A DNA stretch of 64,000 nucleotides. Origin: Catellatospora sp. IY07-71. GTDB taxonomy: Bacteria > Actinomycetota > Actinomycetes > Mycobacteriales > Micromonosporaceae. A program made the position numbers and the translations under genes. The DNA is taken from positions 164,501 through 228,500 of the forward strand of contig NZ_AP023360.1 of the NCBI RefSeq assembly GCF_018326265.1, in the 5' to 3' direction. Positions within the stretch are counted from its first letter, which is position 1. Every line of letters starts with the position of its first letter. The notes under the pieces are model-generated. The model searched no databases, was not told the origin of the DNA, and worked only from the letters and a program-made list of their open reading frames with translations. Shown piece after piece: positions 1 to 8,856 of the stretch.

Positions 1-309
1 GCGCCCGGCGTGTACGGCATGGTCGACCGGCCGGTGGCGGGCAAGACCGGCACCACCGACGACACCCGCGCCGCCTGGTTCGTCGGTTTCACCAAGGAGC
101 TGGCCGCGGCGTCCTTCATGGCCGACCCGGACAACCCGTTCCATGCCACCGGCGACGGCAACTCCTGGAAGCCGATCGAGACGGTCGCGTACACGCTGAA
201 GGACGCGCTCGAGGGCGAGGACATCCAGAAGTTCACCCCGCCGTCGGACAAGATCCTCGGCAAGAAGCCGGCCAACCTGCCCAAGATGAAGAAGAAGAAG
301 AAGAACTGA
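1..309 (+). CDS. Penicillin-binding protein, C-terminal end (partial)
   Basis: This is the 3' end of a gene that begins outside the window; the frame is open from base 1. The 102 visible residues start in the transpeptidase domain. They show the KTGTT box (third active-site motif of serine acyl-transpeptidases, residues about 16-20) followed by AAWFVGFT, typical of class A bifunctional PBPs (PonA/PBP1a type) that polymerise and cross-link peptidoglycan outside the membrane. The tail is lysine-rich (KMKKKKKN). The glycosyltransferase domain lies upstream and cannot be checked, so class A is inferred. A strong hairpin follows the stop codon directly. Confidence 0.85.
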   Translation, partial: APGVYGMVDRPVAGKTGTTDDTRAAWFVGFTKELAAASFMADPDNPFHATGDGNSWKPIETVAYTLKDALEGEDIQKFTPPSDKILGKKPANLPKMKKKKKN

Positions 310-324
310 GACGGCTCACCGGAA

Positions 325-350
325 GGGGCCCCGCCGCGCGGCGGGGCCCC
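325..350. terminator. Bidirectional hairpin terminator
   Basis: A perfect inverted repeat (GGGGCCCCGCCGC and its complement, 13 bp per arm) is followed by TTTCC. It lies between the stop of the PBP gene and the stop of the convergent acetyltransferase gene, so it can serve both. Confidence 0.8.
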
Positions 351-362
351 TTTCCTGTGCGG

Positions 363-962
363 TCAGCGCAGATCGGCCGCGACTATCGACCAGACCTCCA
401 GGTCCACCCGGCCGCTGTGCACGTAGCCCGCGTTGCGCAGCAGGCCCTCGTAGGTGAAGCCCGCCTTCTCGGCCACCCGGCGCGAGGCCGTGTTGCCCGG
501 CGCGACCCGCAGCTCGATGCGCTGGAAACCGTGCTCCAGCACCAGGGCCAGGGTCAGCACGTCCACCGCCTCCGGCGCGATGCCCAGCCCGCGCGCGTCC
601 GCCGAGACGGCGTACGAGATCTCGGTGACCCGGCCCACCCAGTCGGTCCGCTTGGTCCACAGGCAGCCCACCAGCCGCTGGTCCTCGCGCCGCACGATGC
701 CGTAGTGGTCGCCCATGCCGCTGTCGCGGCGCTCCCCGGCCATCTCGGTGCACCACGAGCGCCCGTCGATCTGCCCGAACTCCTTCGGGAACGGCAGCCA
801 GCGCTGCGTCTGCTTGTCCGCGAAGATCTCGGTCACCGGATCGGCGTCGGCCGCCGTCAGCGGGCGCACGTCCAGCCGCGGCGTCTGCACGGTGAGCGTC
901 GGAAAGCGGCGTACGGCGAGGTTGCCCAGTCCGGCCATGCCGGGAATGGGATTGCCAGACAT
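363..962 (-). CDS. GNAT family N-acetyltransferase (RimJ/RimL type)
   Basis: The protein has 199 residues and the length and layout of RimJ/RimL-like acetyltransferases, which move an acetyl group from acetyl-CoA to a protein N-terminus or small amine. TPRLDVRPLTAADADPV opens the fold. The acetyl-CoA binding stretch is ADARGLGIAPEAV, and ELRVAPGNTASRRVAEKAGFTYEG is split by the usual N-x-AS-x-R-V-x-E-K-x-GF signature. The ATG at 962 (MSGNPIPG) was chosen because the fold begins soon after it; an upstream in-frame start at 1043 would add 27 low-complexity residues. The substrate cannot be read from sequence. It diverges from the SURF1 gene. Confidence 0.85.
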   Translation of the reverse strand: MSGNPIPGMAGLGNLAVRRFPTLTVQTPRLDVRPLTAADADPVTEIFADKQTQRWLPFPKEFGQIDGRSWCTEMAGERRDSGMGDHYGIVRREDQRLVGCLWTKRTDWVGRVTEISYAVSADARGLGIAPEAVDVLTLALVLEHGFQRIELRVAPGNTASRRVAEKAGFTYEGLLRNAGYVHSGRVDLEVWSIVAADLR

Positions 963-1081
963 ACGGGACTCCAGACGTGACGGCGCTGTCCGAAGCTGCA
1001 CCATACCCGCTGGGTCGTCCGGACGCCCGAGTGACCGTTCCACCGCTCGTCCGTGATAGAACTCACAGCTCAGGGCCTGGG

Positions 1082-1087
1082 TAGACT
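1082..1087 (+). promoter_or_regulatory. -10 hexamer TAGACT of a leaderless SURF1 transcript
   Basis: TAGACT ends 6 bases before the GTG start at 1094, so transcription would begin at or next to the start codon. No Shine-Dalgarno sequence is present. Confidence 0.45.
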
Positions 1088-1093
1088 GCCCGG

Positions 1094-1987
1094 GTGCGCG
1101 CCCTCCTGACCCGACGCTGGCTCACCGTCTTCGCCCTCGCCCTGCTCGCCTCCTTCGTGATGGTGCTGCTGGGCCGCTGGCAGTGGGGCCGCTACGAGCT
1201 GCGCAGCGCGATCAACGACCGCATCGACGCCAGCACCGTGGTGAGCCCGGTGCCCGTCGGCGACGTGCTGGCCGCCGCCCCGTCCGGGCGCGGTGCGGCG
1301 CCCGGTCCCGGCGAGGACCGCGCCTGGACCCGGGTCACCGCGACCGGCCGGTACGACACCGCCCAGGAGATCCTGATCCGCAACCGCACCGTCGACGGCC
1401 AGGTCGGCTACGAGGTGCTCACCCCGCTGCTGCTGGCCGACGGCTCGGCGCTGCTGGTCGACCGCGGCTGGGTGCCGCCCCACCCCGACGGCATCACCGT
1501 CGCCCCCGACTACCCCGCCGCACCCGCCGGCACCGTCACCGTGGTCGGCCGGGTGCACCTGACCGAGTCCGGCGCGGGCGCCGTCGACCAGCGCAACGGC
1601 CGCTGGGAGACCCGCCGCGTCGGCGTGCCCGCCATCGCCGAGCGGCTGCCCTATCCGGTGCTCGGTGCGTACGTGCTCGCCGACCAGGACACCCCCGGCG
1701 CGCAGGGCCTCACCGCCATCCAGGTCGACCACGAGAACGACTGGCTCAACCTCGGGTACGCCGTCCAGTGGTGGATCTTCGCGGTCGGCGCGCTGGTGGG
1801 TGTGGGCTACCTCGCCCGCCGTGACCTGCGCCAGGAAGCCGCGGAGCAGGCGGCGGGAGCCGCACCCGACCTGGACGCCGACGACTCCGGCGCGGACGCG
1901 GCGCCGGCGCCTGGCGATCCATCCGGGCTGGACGACTCGGCCGACCGGAAGCCGACCGCGCCTGCCGGGAGCCCCGCAGGCGCGTAG
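1094..1987 (+). CDS. SURF1 family cytochrome oxidase assembly protein
   Basis: SURF1 proteins help assemble the haem a/copper centre of aa3-type cytochrome c oxidase in the membrane. The 297-residue product has the family plan: an N-terminal membrane helix (about residues 9-27) running into GRWQWGRYE, a central extracytoplasmic domain with LLVDRGWVP (the conserved VNRGWVP-like motif), and a second helix near residues 222-240 after ENDWLNLGYAVQWW. The acidic, proline-rich C-terminal tail (about 50 residues) is extra and typical of actinobacterial members. The GTG start has a -10-like TAGACT 6 bases upstream. The next gene starts 17 bases after the stop. Confidence 0.92.
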   Translation: MRALLTRRWLTVFALALLASFVMVLLGRWQWGRYELRSAINDRIDASTVVSPVPVGDVLAAAPSGRGAAPGPGEDRAWTRVTATGRYDTAQEILIRNRTVDGQVGYEVLTPLLLADGSALLVDRGWVPPHPDGITVAPDYPAAPAGTVTVVGRVHLTESGAGAVDQRNGRWETRRVGVPAIAERLPYPVLGAYVLADQDTPGAQGLTAIQVDHENDWLNLGYAVQWWIFAVGALVGVGYLARRDLRQEAAEQAAGAAPDLDADDSGADAAPAPGDPSGLDDSADRKPTAPAGSPAGA

Positions 1988-2004
1988 CCGATATCGTGCC
2001 GGGT

Positions 2005-3123
2005 GTGACCGACGAGCAGCCCGACCAGCCCGACCACCGCGACCTGCCGCCGACCCTGCCCCTGCCGACGGAGCCACTGGCCGCCTTCGGCGCTCGCGCC
2101 CGCGCCGAAGCGCCCGACAAGGCCCAGGCCAAGCTGCCCGTCCCGCCCGCGGAGCCGACGCAGCGCATCGCCCCGGCCGCCGACGCGATGCCCACGGCGC
2201 CGGTCGTCTACCTGGCCGCACCTCCGGTCACCTCGACTCCCCCGGCCTCGCAGGCGACCCCGCCGATCGCCTCCGAGCCGACGGTCGCCGTCGACCCCTC
2301 GCCCACGGTGCCGTACACCCCGCCCGTTGCCTCGGCCCCGCCCGTTGCCTCGGCCCCGCCCGTTGCCTCGGCCCCGCCCGTTGCCTCGGCCCCACCGGTG
2401 ACTCCGGCCCCGCCTGTTGTCTCGGCGCCGCCCGTGGCCTCGGCTCCGCCCGTCGGCCGGTCCGTGGCCTCCGCCCCGGTGCCGCCTGTCGCGCCGGCGC
2501 CGCGCGTGTCCTCGGCACCCGTTGCGCCGATCGCATACCCCCCGCCGGTGGCCTCGGCTCCCGTGCCGCCTGTCGCCTCCGCGCCGCCGGTGGCGTCCGC
2601 CCCGGTCCCGCCGGTCGTGTCCGCTCCGCCCGTGGCCGCGGTTCCGCCGCCGGTCGCGCGGCAGCCCGCGCCGGTGACGCAGCCTGCGCCGCCGCGCCTG
2701 CAGATGCCGCAGACCCCGGCGCCGACGCCACGGGTGCAGCCCGCCCCACCGGCGCAGCCCGCCGCCGCCCCGGGGGCGGTGCTGGTGCAGCTCGGCGAGG
2801 TGCGGGTCACCTCGACCACGATCCACACGCCGACCGGCGACATCCCGCTGCGGGGCTCGCAGTGGGCGGTGAGCGACCAGTGGCACAGCCGCCAGCGCAT
2901 CCCCACCTGGGCGGTGGTCTGCGCGGTGCTGCTCTTCTTCGTGCTCTGCTTCCTGAGCCTGTTCTTCCTGCTGGCCAAGGAGACGCGCTACTCCGGCACG
3001 GTGCAGGTGATGATCACCAACGGCAACCGCCAGTACGTCGCGCGCATCCCCGTCACCGATCAGCGCGTGGTCGCCCACATCCACGCCCAGGTCAACTACG
3101 TACGCTCCCTCGCCGCCCTCTGA
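2005..3123 (+). CDS. Proline-rich single-pass membrane protein of unknown function
   Basis: I do not recognise a named family. The 372-residue protein is about 75 percent low-complexity Pro/Ala/Val/Ser (PPVASAP units, residues about 70-250). A short conserved-looking segment follows (VQLGEVRVTSTTIHTPTGDI), then one membrane helix (about 302-324), then about 45 residues probably outside the cell ending in QVNYVRSLAAL. Four 18-bp direct repeats at 2323-2394 encode part of the Pro-rich region. The GTG at 2005 (VTDEQ) is preferred over the GTG at 1996 because TATCGT lies 7 bases upstream, the leaderless layout seen elsewhere in this window. It may be a wall-spanning or scaffold protein. Confidence 0.7.
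   Translation: MTDEQPDQPDHRDLPPTLPLPTEPLAAFGARARAEAPDKAQAKLPVPPAEPTQRIAPAADAMPTAPVVYLAAPPVTSTPPASQATPPIASEPTVAVDPSPTVPYTPPVASAPPVASAPPVASAPPVASAPPVTPAPPVVSAPPVASAPPVGRSVASAPVPPVAPAPRVSSAPVAPIAYPPPVASAPVPPVASAPPVASAPVPPVVSAPPVAAVPPPVARQPAPVTQPAPPRLQMPQTPAPTPRVQPAPPAQPAAAPGAVLVQLGEVRVTSTTIHTPTGDIPLRGSQWAVSDQWHSRQRIPTWAVVCAVLLFFVLCFLSLFFLLAKETRYSGTVQVMITNGNRQYVARIPVTDQRVVAHIHAQVNYVRSLAAL
2323..2394 (+). repeat. 18-bp tandem repeat, four units, in a Pro-rich coding region
   Basis: The unit CCCGTTGCCTCGGCCCCG is repeated four times head to tail and only the last base differs (g to a). It codes for PVASAP. The near identity at the DNA level, including the rarer GTT valine codon each time, points to recent slippage or unequal exchange. 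Confidence 0.9.
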
Positions 3124-3154
3124 ACGCGGCACCCCTTATTCCGAACGGAACAAG

Positions 3155-3201
3155 GACCGCCCACCGGTCCCGCGCCGACGGGCGGGAGCGGTGGGCGGGT
3201 C
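3155..3201. terminator. Hairpin terminator between convergent genes
   Basis: GACCGCCCACCG (3155-3166) pairs with CGGTGGGCGGGTC (3189-3201) with one bulged G. It lies between the stop of the Pro-rich membrane protein and that of the M20 peptidase, so it can serve both strands. Confidence 0.65.
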
Positions 3202-3209
3202 TGGGCAGG

Positions 3210-4583
3210 TCAGGCGGCCGCGGCGGCGGCCACGTTGTGCAGAAGCAGGGCCTCGGCGAGGCAGACCCGGGCGAACTCGCCCAGGTGCAGGCTCTCGTTC
3301 GGGCCGTGCGCCTTGGCGTGCGGGTCCTCCACGCCGGTGACCAGGATCGACGCGTTCGGGAACATCTCCTGGAAGGTGGCGATGAACGGGATCGAGCCGC
3401 CGACGCCGATCTCGACCGGCTCGGTGCCGTCCCACGCGGTGGTGAACGCGGCGCGGGCGGCGTCGAAGTACTTGCCGGTGGCGTCGATGACGCACGGGTT
3501 GCCGTCGTGCTCGAACTCGAAGCCGACCTTCGCGCCCCACGGCACGTGCTTCTCCAGGTGCGCGATCAGCGCCTGGTACGCCGACTTCGGGTCGTCGCCG
3601 GGCGCCAGCCGCATGCTCAGCTTCGCGCGCGCCGACGGGACCAGCGCGTTCGGCGCCTCGGCGGTGCGGGGGGCGTCGATGCCGAGCACCGACAGGGACG
3701 GCTTGGTCCACATACGGTCGACGATGCGGCCGGTGCCGACCAGCTCGACGCCGTCGAGCACGCCCGCCTCGGCCCGGAACCGGTCCACGGGGTAGTCCAG
3801 CGGCGCGGCCTGCCCGCTGACCAGGCCCTGCACCGCCACGTCGCCGTTCTCGTCGTGCAGCGTGGCCAGCAGGCGGCACAGCACGGTCAGCGCGTCGGGC
3901 ACGACGCCGCCGAACATGCCGCTGTGCACCGCGGACTGCAGCACCTGCACGTCGACGAAGCTGTTGACGATGCCGCGCAGCGAGGTGGTGAGCGCGGGCA
4001 CGCCGATGTCCCAGTTGCCGGAGTCGGCGATGACGATGACGTCGGCGGCCAGCTCCTCGGAGTGCTTGGCCAGCAGGCCGGGCAGCGAGTCGGAGCCGAA
4101 CTCCTCCTCGCCCTCGACGAACACGACCACGCCGAGCGGCAGCCTGTCATCGTCGGTGCCGCAGCCGAAGGCGCGCAGCGCGGCGATGTGCGCCATGACG
4201 CCGGCCTTGTCGTCGGCGGCGCCGCGGCCGTAGAGGCGGCCGTCGCGCTCGGTCGGCTCGAACGGCTCGGACTCCCACTTGCTCAGGTCACCCACGGGCT
4301 GGACGTCGTGGTGGGCGTAGAGCAGGACCGTCGGCGCGCCGGGCGGGGCCGGGCGGCGGCCGATGACCGCAGGGTGCCCGTCGCCGATCCGGCTGACCTG
4401 CACGTCGAGCCCGACACCGCGCATCAGTTCGGCCACGGCCTGGGCCGAGCGCTCCAGCGGGGCGAAGTCGAAGCCGTCGAAGGCGATGCCGGGGATGCGT
4501 ACGAGCGCCTCGAGGTCGGCCCGTACCCCCGGCAGCTCGCGCTCGATCGCAGCGCGCAGCTGATCAACAGTGAGGGTCGTCAT
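3210..4583 (-). CDS. M20 family metallopeptidase (dipeptidase)
   Basis: A zinc-dependent peptidase of the M20/M25/M40 family (ArgE/DapE/CPG2 fold) that cleaves dipeptides or acyl-amino acids in the cytoplasm. Its 457 residues match family length. Metal and catalytic motifs appear in order: YAHHDVQP (about 89-96), GRGAADDKAG, VVVFVEGEEEFGS (catalytic Glu pair), and the C-terminal DPHAKAHGPNES with the last metal-binding His. The dimerisation domain sits between. The ATG at 4583 (MTTLTVDQL) starts the fold; the open frame continues upstream to 4814 but that stretch is compositionally poor and overlaps the kinase gene. Confidence 0.9.
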   Translation of the reverse strand: MTTLTVDQLRAAIERELPGVRADLEALVRIPGIAFDGFDFAPLERSAQAVAELMRGVGLDVQVSRIGDGHPAVIGRRPAPPGAPTVLLYAHHDVQPVGDLSKWESEPFEPTERDGRLYGRGAADDKAGVMAHIAALRAFGCGTDDDRLPLGVVVFVEGEEEFGSDSLPGLLAKHSEELAADVIVIADSGNWDIGVPALTTSLRGIVNSFVDVQVLQSAVHSGMFGGVVPDALTVLCRLLATLHDENGDVAVQGLVSGQAAPLDYPVDRFRAEAGVLDGVELVGTGRIVDRMWTKPSLSVLGIDAPRTAEAPNALVPSARAKLSMRLAPGDDPKSAYQALIAHLEKHVPWGAKVGFEFEHDGNPCVIDATGKYFDAARAAFTTAWDGTEPVEIGVGGSIPFIATFQEMFPNASILVTGVEDPHAKAHGPNESLHLGEFARVCLAEALLLHNVAAAAAA

Positions 4584-4653
4584 GACGATGATCCTGTCAC
4601 GGCGCCCGGGCACCCGCACGGCGACCTGGCTGTTCGCAGCGGGTGCGGCCCGC

Positions 4654-5217
4654 TCAGGCCGAACCGTCGACGCGCAGGTCGGCCTGGATCGCGGTGGCGT
4701 CGGCGGCGAAGTGGATCGCCTCGCGGCGGCGCCACTCGCGCAGCGCGGGCTGCATCGCGGGCCCGTCGCGCACGATGCTGCGCGCCCGGCGCACCGCCGC
4801 CGGGGCGTACACATAGACGGACAGGCTGGCCCACGCGCGGCCCTCGGCCCGGCCGCAGCCCACGCCCTCGACGATCACCACGTCGGCGGGCCACACCGTG
4901 ACCCACTCGGTGCCGAACCGCCGCAGGTGCCAGTCGTACGGGTGGTACCCGCCCGGCGCGCCGCGCCGGATCGGCGCGAGCACCTGCCGCTCCAGCCGCG
5001 ACCAGTAGGTGAACTGGTCGTCCCAGCCGTCGAGCAGGTCGTCGGTGTGCACGGTGACCACGCTCAGCCCGCTGCCGGACAGGTCCTCGGCGAGCCGCCC
5101 GGCGTAGAACGTCTTGCCCGCCCCGCTCGGCCCGTCGATCAGCACCAGCCTGCTGCGCCCCAGCCTGGGGGGCGCCGCGAGCAGCATCGCGACGTCCTCC
5201 CGCACCGGCTCGCTCAT
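4654..5217 (-). CDS. P-loop kinase, uridine-kinase-like
   Basis: The 187-residue protein carries a Walker A motif GPSGAGKT near residue 30 and a Walker-B-like DVVIVEGVG near residue 110. The layout resembles small uridine kinase/phosphoribulokinase-like proteins that phosphorylate a small molecule. [13 protein letters not shown] supplies the acidic substrate-side residues common in this group. Its ATG overlaps the cobQ stop by four bases (ATGA), so translation is probably coupled. The shared transcript suggests, but does not prove, a link to cobalamin or nucleotide salvage. The substrate is unknown. Confidence 0.75.
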   Translation of the reverse strand: MSEPVREDVAMLLAAPPRLGRSRLVLIDGPSGAGKTFYAGRLAEDLSGSGLSVVTVHTDDLLDGWDDQFTYWSRLERQVLAPIRRGAPGGYHPYDWHLRRFGTEWVTVWPADVVIVEGVGCGRAEGRAWASLSVYVYAPAAVRRARSIVRDGPAMQPALREWRRREAIHFAADATAIQADLRVDGSA

Positions 5218-6752
5218 GCCAGGGCCGGGGCGCCGGGCGGCAGGAAGGGCAGGCCGGGCGGGGCGCCCTTCTCCACCAGCCGCCACAGGGCGTCGGTGTC
5301 CAGGTGCTCCTCGACCAGGTCGCCGAGCCGGTCCACGGTGGCCTCGCGCAGCGCGGCGAAGCCGGTGTCCGGCGCCACCGCGAAGCCGTGCCGCCCGGCG
5401 AGCGCGGCCGCGTGGGTCAGGAACCGGCGCCGGAACCCGTCGGACTCGAACGCGCCGTGCCAGTGCGTGCCGAACACGTTCCCGGCGACCGCGCCTTCGC
5501 TCTCCCCGCCGGGCAGCGTGATCAGCGCTTCCAGCTCGGGCGCGCGGTGCGCCACCCGGCCGTGGTGGATCTCGTACCCGCGCACGTCCGCGCCGAGCGC
5601 CTGCCCGGCGGGCCGGGCCAGGGTCTTGTCCGCCGCGAACGCGATCCGCACCGGCAGCAGGCCGAGGCCGGGCACCTCGCCGCGGCGGCTCTCCACCTCG
5701 TCGGTGATCTGCTCGGCCAGCATCTGGAATCCCCCGCAGATGCCGAGCAGCGGCCTGCCCGCGCGGGCGTGCGCCAGCACCGCCTGGTCGAGGCCGGTCT
5801 CGCGCAACCAGCGCAGGTCGTCCACGGTCGCCTTGGTGCCCGGCAGCACCACCAGGTCCGCGTCGGCCAGCTCGCCCGGCTCGACGGTCAGCCGCACGCT
5901 CACCCCGGGCTCGCAGGCCAGCGCCTCGGCGTCGGTGGCGTTGGAGATGTGCGGCAGCCGCACCACGGCCACCCGCAGCCACTCGCTGCCCCGGGCCGGG
6001 CCGGGCCGGCCGAGCACCCGCCCGTACGCGAGCGCGTCCTCGGCGTCGAGCCACAGGTCCACATCGAACGGCAGCACGCCGTACACGGTCCGGCCGGTGG
6101 CCGACTCGATCATGTCGAGACCGGGCTGGAGCAGCGCTCGCGAGCCGCGGAACTTGTTCACCACGAAACCCGCGACCAGCGCCTGGTCCTCGGGATCGAG
6201 CAGGGCCACGGTGCCGAACATCGCAGCGAACACGCCGCCGCGGTCGATGTCGCCGACCACGATCGTCGGCATCCGGCCGTGCCGGGCCAGGCCCATGTTC
6301 ACGTAGTCGTGGTCGCGCAGGTTGATCTCGGCGGGGCTGCCCGCGCCCTCGCACACCACCACGTCGTACTCGGCGGACAGCTCGTCGTACGCGGTGAAGG
6401 CGGCTCCGGACATGGTGGTCTTCAGCCGCCGGAAGTTCGCCGCGTCGATGTGGTCGACCGCCTGCCCGAGCAGCACGACCTGGCTGGTGTGGTCGCTGCC
6501 CGGCTTGAGCAGCACGGGATTGAACCGCACCTGCGGCTCCAGCCCGCACGCCACTGCCTGCAGCGCCTGCGCCCGGCCGATCTCCCCGCCCCGCCCCTGG
6601 GCGTCGACCACCACGGCCGAGTTGTTCGACATGTTCTGCGCCTTGAACGGGGCCACCCGCACGCCGCGCCGGTGCAGCCAGCGGCACACCCCGGCGGTCA
6701 GCACGCTCTTGCCGGCGTCCGAGGTCGTGCCGGCGATCAAGATCCCGCTCAT
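5214..6752 (-). CDS. cobQ: Cobyric acid synthase CobQ
   Basis: CobQ amidates four side-chain carboxylates of adenosylcobyrinate a,c-diamide in B12 biosynthesis, using glutamine and ATP. The 512-residue length is right. The N-terminal dethiobiotin-synthetase-like ATPase domain shows GTTSDAGKS at residues about 8-16 and [12 protein letters not shown]. The C-terminal class I glutamine amidotransferase-like domain has the nucleophile Cys in [11 protein letters not shown] and the pairing His in [17 protein letters not shown]. The ATG at 6752 has a TAGGCT hexamer 7 bases upstream, so the transcript may be leaderless. It is the first gene of a two-gene unit with the downstream kinase. No other cob genes are in the window. 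Confidence 0.95.
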   Translation of the reverse strand: MSGILIAGTTSDAGKSVLTAGVCRWLHRRGVRVAPFKAQNMSNNSAVVVDAQGRGGEIGRAQALQAVACGLEPQVRFNPVLLKPGSDHTSQVVLLGQAVDHIDAANFRRLKTTMSGAAFTAYDELSAEYDVVVCEGAGSPAEINLRDHDYVNMGLARHGRMPTIVVGDIDRGGVFAAMFGTVALLDPEDQALVAGFVVNKFRGSRALLQPGLDMIESATGRTVYGVLPFDVDLWLDAEDALAYGRVLGRPGPARGSEWLRVAVVRLPHISNATDAEALACEPGVSVRLTVEPGELADADLVVLPGTKATVDDLRWLRETGLDQAVLAHARAGRPLLGICGGFQMLAEQITDEVESRRGEVPGLGLLPVRIAFAADKTLARPAGQALGADVRGYEIHHGRVAHRAPELEALITLPGGESEGAVAGNVFGTHWHGAFESDGFRRRFLTHAAALAGRHGFAVAPDTGFAALREATVDRLGDLVEEHLDTDALWRLVEKGAPPGLPFLPPGAPALA

Positions 6753-6759
6753 GTCCCTC

Positions 6760-6765
6760 AGCCTA
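6760..6765 (-). promoter_or_regulatory. -10 hexamer TAGGCT upstream of cobQ
   Basis: Read on the minus strand, TAGGCT is followed by 7 bases and then the cobQ ATG. No B12 riboswitch motif is visible in the 90 bases upstream. Confidence 0.4.
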
Positions 6766-6859
6766 GGTGAGCCGGTGCTGTGCGCTCCGACACGCCGTGA
6801 CGTGCCGGAGAGCCGGGGCGGCCGGTCTCCCCAGTGCACCCGCCGGCCGCCCCGCCCCC

Positions 6860-6933
6860 GTGGCACGCGGCGGTCGAACCGCGTGCCACCACCCTCCGGC
6901 CCGCATCAACGGGGATGACGGACGGGCCGGAGG
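6860..6933 (-). terminator. Tandem hairpins downstream of ssb
   Basis: Two perfect 11-bp stems lie in a row after the ssb stop: GTGGCACGCGG (6860-6870) with its complement at 6879-6889, and CCTCCGGCCCG (6893-6903) with its complement at 6923-6933. They separate ssb from cobQ, which is transcribed in the same direction. Confidence 0.65.
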
Positions 6934-6950
6934 CGTCCCCCTCCCCGGGT

Positions 6951-7607
6951 CTAGGCCGCGACGGGCACCCGGTCGAGCGCCGTCACCTCGTCGTCGAGGT
7001 CGTCGTCGGCGTCCTCGTCGGCGTCCTGCTCGCCGCCGACCAGCTCGGCCTGCAGGCCGCCGCCGCGCAGCGAGGCGACCGCGTCCAGGTCGAACGGGCC
7101 GCCGAACGACGCGTCGTCGTCCTCGGCGAACAGCGGGTCGTTCGGGTCCGGGCCGACGCGCATGTCCGGCGCGGCCACCGTCGCTTCGCCGCCGACCCGC
7201 GCCTCGGCCAGCGGGTCCTCGACGGCGCTGGTCGCGGTGCTCGGCTTGGTGCGGGCGAACTTCGCCCGGCCCCGGGACAGGTCGTGCCCGACCGCCACCG
7301 CCTCCACCTCGTACATCACCCGGCGCTGGCCCTCCTCGTCGATCCAGTCGCGGGTGTAGAGGCGGCCCACCACGACCACCGGATCGCCCACCATGATCGA
7401 GCTGGCCACGCCCTCGGCGAGCCGCCGCCAGCAGTTGACCCGCACCCGCAGGCTGTTGCCGTCCACCCAGCGGTTGTTCGCCTTGTCCAGCCGCCGGGCG
7501 GTGGACGCCACCTTGAAGTTCGCCACCAGCTGCCCGGACTGGCTCGTCCGCCGCCACTCCGGCGCGGTGAGCACGTTCCCGATCACGGTTATGGGGGTGT
7601 CAAACAC
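6951..7607 (-). CDS. ssb: Single-stranded DNA-binding protein
   Basis: An OB-fold protein that coats single-stranded DNA. FDTPITVIGNVLTAPEWRR opens the fold, and FKVASTARR and NSLRVRVNCWRRLAEG are standard SSB strands. At 218 residues it is longer than the housekeeping SSB because of an acidic, Asp-rich C-terminal region, and it ends in VPVAA, not in the DDDIPF-type tip that recruits partner proteins. It therefore looks like a second SSB paralogue of the kind seen in actinobacteria. The GTG at 7607 has a GAGGAG ribosome site 7 bases upstream; longer frames to 7724 lack support. Confidence 0.85.
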   Translation of the reverse strand: MFDTPITVIGNVLTAPEWRRTSQSGQLVANFKVASTARRLDKANNRWVDGNSLRVRVNCWRRLAEGVASSIMVGDPVVVVGRLYTRDWIDEEGQRRVMYEVEAVAVGHDLSRGRAKFARTKPSTATSAVEDPLAEARVGGEATVAAPDMRVGPDPNDPLFAEDDDASFGGPFDLDAVASLRGGGLQAELVGGEQDADEDADDDLDDEVTALDRVPVAA

Positions 7608-7760
7608 TGCCTTCTCCTCTCGATGTCCGACACCGCAGAGGTTGCGCCACCCGGGCGCGGCGTACCACCGCCTGCGGCCCCGCCCTGTGGACAGAGGCGT
7701 GCTTGGGGATAACCGCCTGATCATGAAGTTGATCTGTTATGGCACATGCCTACCTCGCGG

Positions 7761-7766
7761 TAACAT
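7761..7766 (+). promoter_or_regulatory. -10 hexamer TAACAT upstream of the hydrolase gene
   Basis: TAACAT ends 6 bases before the GTG at 7773, which implies a leaderless mRNA. No ribosome-binding sequence is present. Confidence 0.4.
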
Positions 7767-7772
7767 TGCGCC

Positions 7773-8717
7773 GTGCAGACGGACATCCTCGGCGAGCCGT
7801 ACACCCAGCGCGTCATCGAGCTGCCCGACGACGACCAGGGCCGGGTCGTCGCCACCCTGGTCAGCCGGAAGGCGCCCGGCACCACGACGCGCGCGGTGCT
7901 CTACGTGCACGGTTTCAACGACTACTTCTTCCAGACGCACCTGGCCGACTTCTTCGTCGCCCGCGGCTACGACTTCTACGCGCTGGACCTGCGCAAGTAC
8001 GGCCGCAGCCTGCTCACGCACCAGACGCCGAACTTCACCCGCAGCATGGCGGAGTACTTCCCCGAGCTGGACGAGGCGGCCCGCATCATCCGCGAGGACG
8101 AGGGCCACGACATGCTGGTGGTCGCCGCCCACTCCACCGGCGGCCTGATCACCGCGCTGTGGGCCGACGCCCGCGCCGACGCGAACCTGGTCGACGGCCT
8201 GCTGCTCAACAGCCCGTTCTTCGACATCAACGCCCCCTGGTTCATGCGCCGCCCGGCCGTCTCGGCGGTCGGTTCCCTCGCCCAGCGCGCCCCCTACCGG
8301 GTGATCCCGCTGAAGATGCCCGGCCTGTACGGCCGCAGCCTGCACCGCGACCACGACGGCGAGTGGGACTACCGCGTCGACTGGAAGCCGGTGATCGGCT
8401 TCCCGGTCCGCGTGGCCTGGCTGAACGCCATCCGCAGCGGCCAGCGCCGCCTGCACCGCGGCCTGGACCTCAAGGTCCCCGTCTTCGTCGGCTGCTCGAC
8501 CGCCTCCTACCGCCAGCGCGTCTGGTCCGAGCAGGCCCACGACGCCGACGCCGTCCTCAACGTGGACCACATCGTGCGCTGGGCCCCCGCCGTCGGCCGC
8601 CACCTCACCCTGGTCCGCGTAGACGGCGGCAAACACGACCTCACCCTCTCCCGCCAACCGGCCCGCGACCAGTTCTTCACCGAGTCCGACCGCTGGCTCA
8701 CCACCTACCTCCGCTAG
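7773..8717 (+). CDS. Alpha/beta hydrolase (serine aminopeptidase S33 / monoacylglycerol-lipase-like)
   Basis: The 314-residue protein has the alpha/beta hydrolase order. VLYVHGFNDYFF carries the HG oxyanion motif (residues about 45-56). VVAAHSTGGLITALW is a nucleophile elbow of the form H-S-T-G-G, with Ser in place of the usual GHSxGG pattern (AHSTGG). A C-terminal Asp/His pair is supplied by VLNVDHIVRW and GGKHDLTLS. It resembles S33-type cytosolic lysophospholipases and monoacylglycerol lipases. It has no signal peptide. The actual ester substrate is unknown. It stands alone between divergent ssb and tRNA-Arg. Confidence 0.8.
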   Translation: MQTDILGEPYTQRVIELPDDDQGRVVATLVSRKAPGTTTRAVLYVHGFNDYFFQTHLADFFVARGYDFYALDLRKYGRSLLTHQTPNFTRSMAEYFPELDEAARIIREDEGHDMLVVAAHSTGGLITALWADARADANLVDGLLLNSPFFDINAPWFMRRPAVSAVGSLAQRAPYRVIPLKMPGLYGRSLHRDHDGEWDYRVDWKPVIGFPVRVAWLNAIRSGQRRLHRGLDLKVPVFVGCSTASYRQRVWSEQAHDADAVLNVDHIVRWAPAVGRHLTLVRVDGGKHDLTLSRQPARDQFFTESDRWLTTYLR

Positions 8718-8856
8718 CCCCCGGCCCCCGCCCGACACCCCGTTGATCATGAACTTAAGTCAGTGTTCGGCGGCGTGTCGGTGCCCTAGGATCGTGGTCA
8801 ACTTCCGCCGGGTAGCCGATCACACCGGCGGTCCCGCACGGTAGCCTTCAAGTCGC

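Noticed and set aside
2323-2394. CRISPR-like array
   Set aside because: The repeats are directly adjacent without spacers and lie in a coding frame.
1665-4901. 1078-codon frame across SURF1, the Pro-rich gene and the M20 peptidase
   Set aside because: It is a third-position shadow in GC-rich DNA; composition is Arg/Pro/Ala-dominated and it crosses well-supported genes on both strands.
7717-8760. Short shared motif TGATCATGAA at about 7721 and 8745
   Set aside because: Only two partial copies are visible and similarity does not extend, so no repeat family can be claimed from this window.
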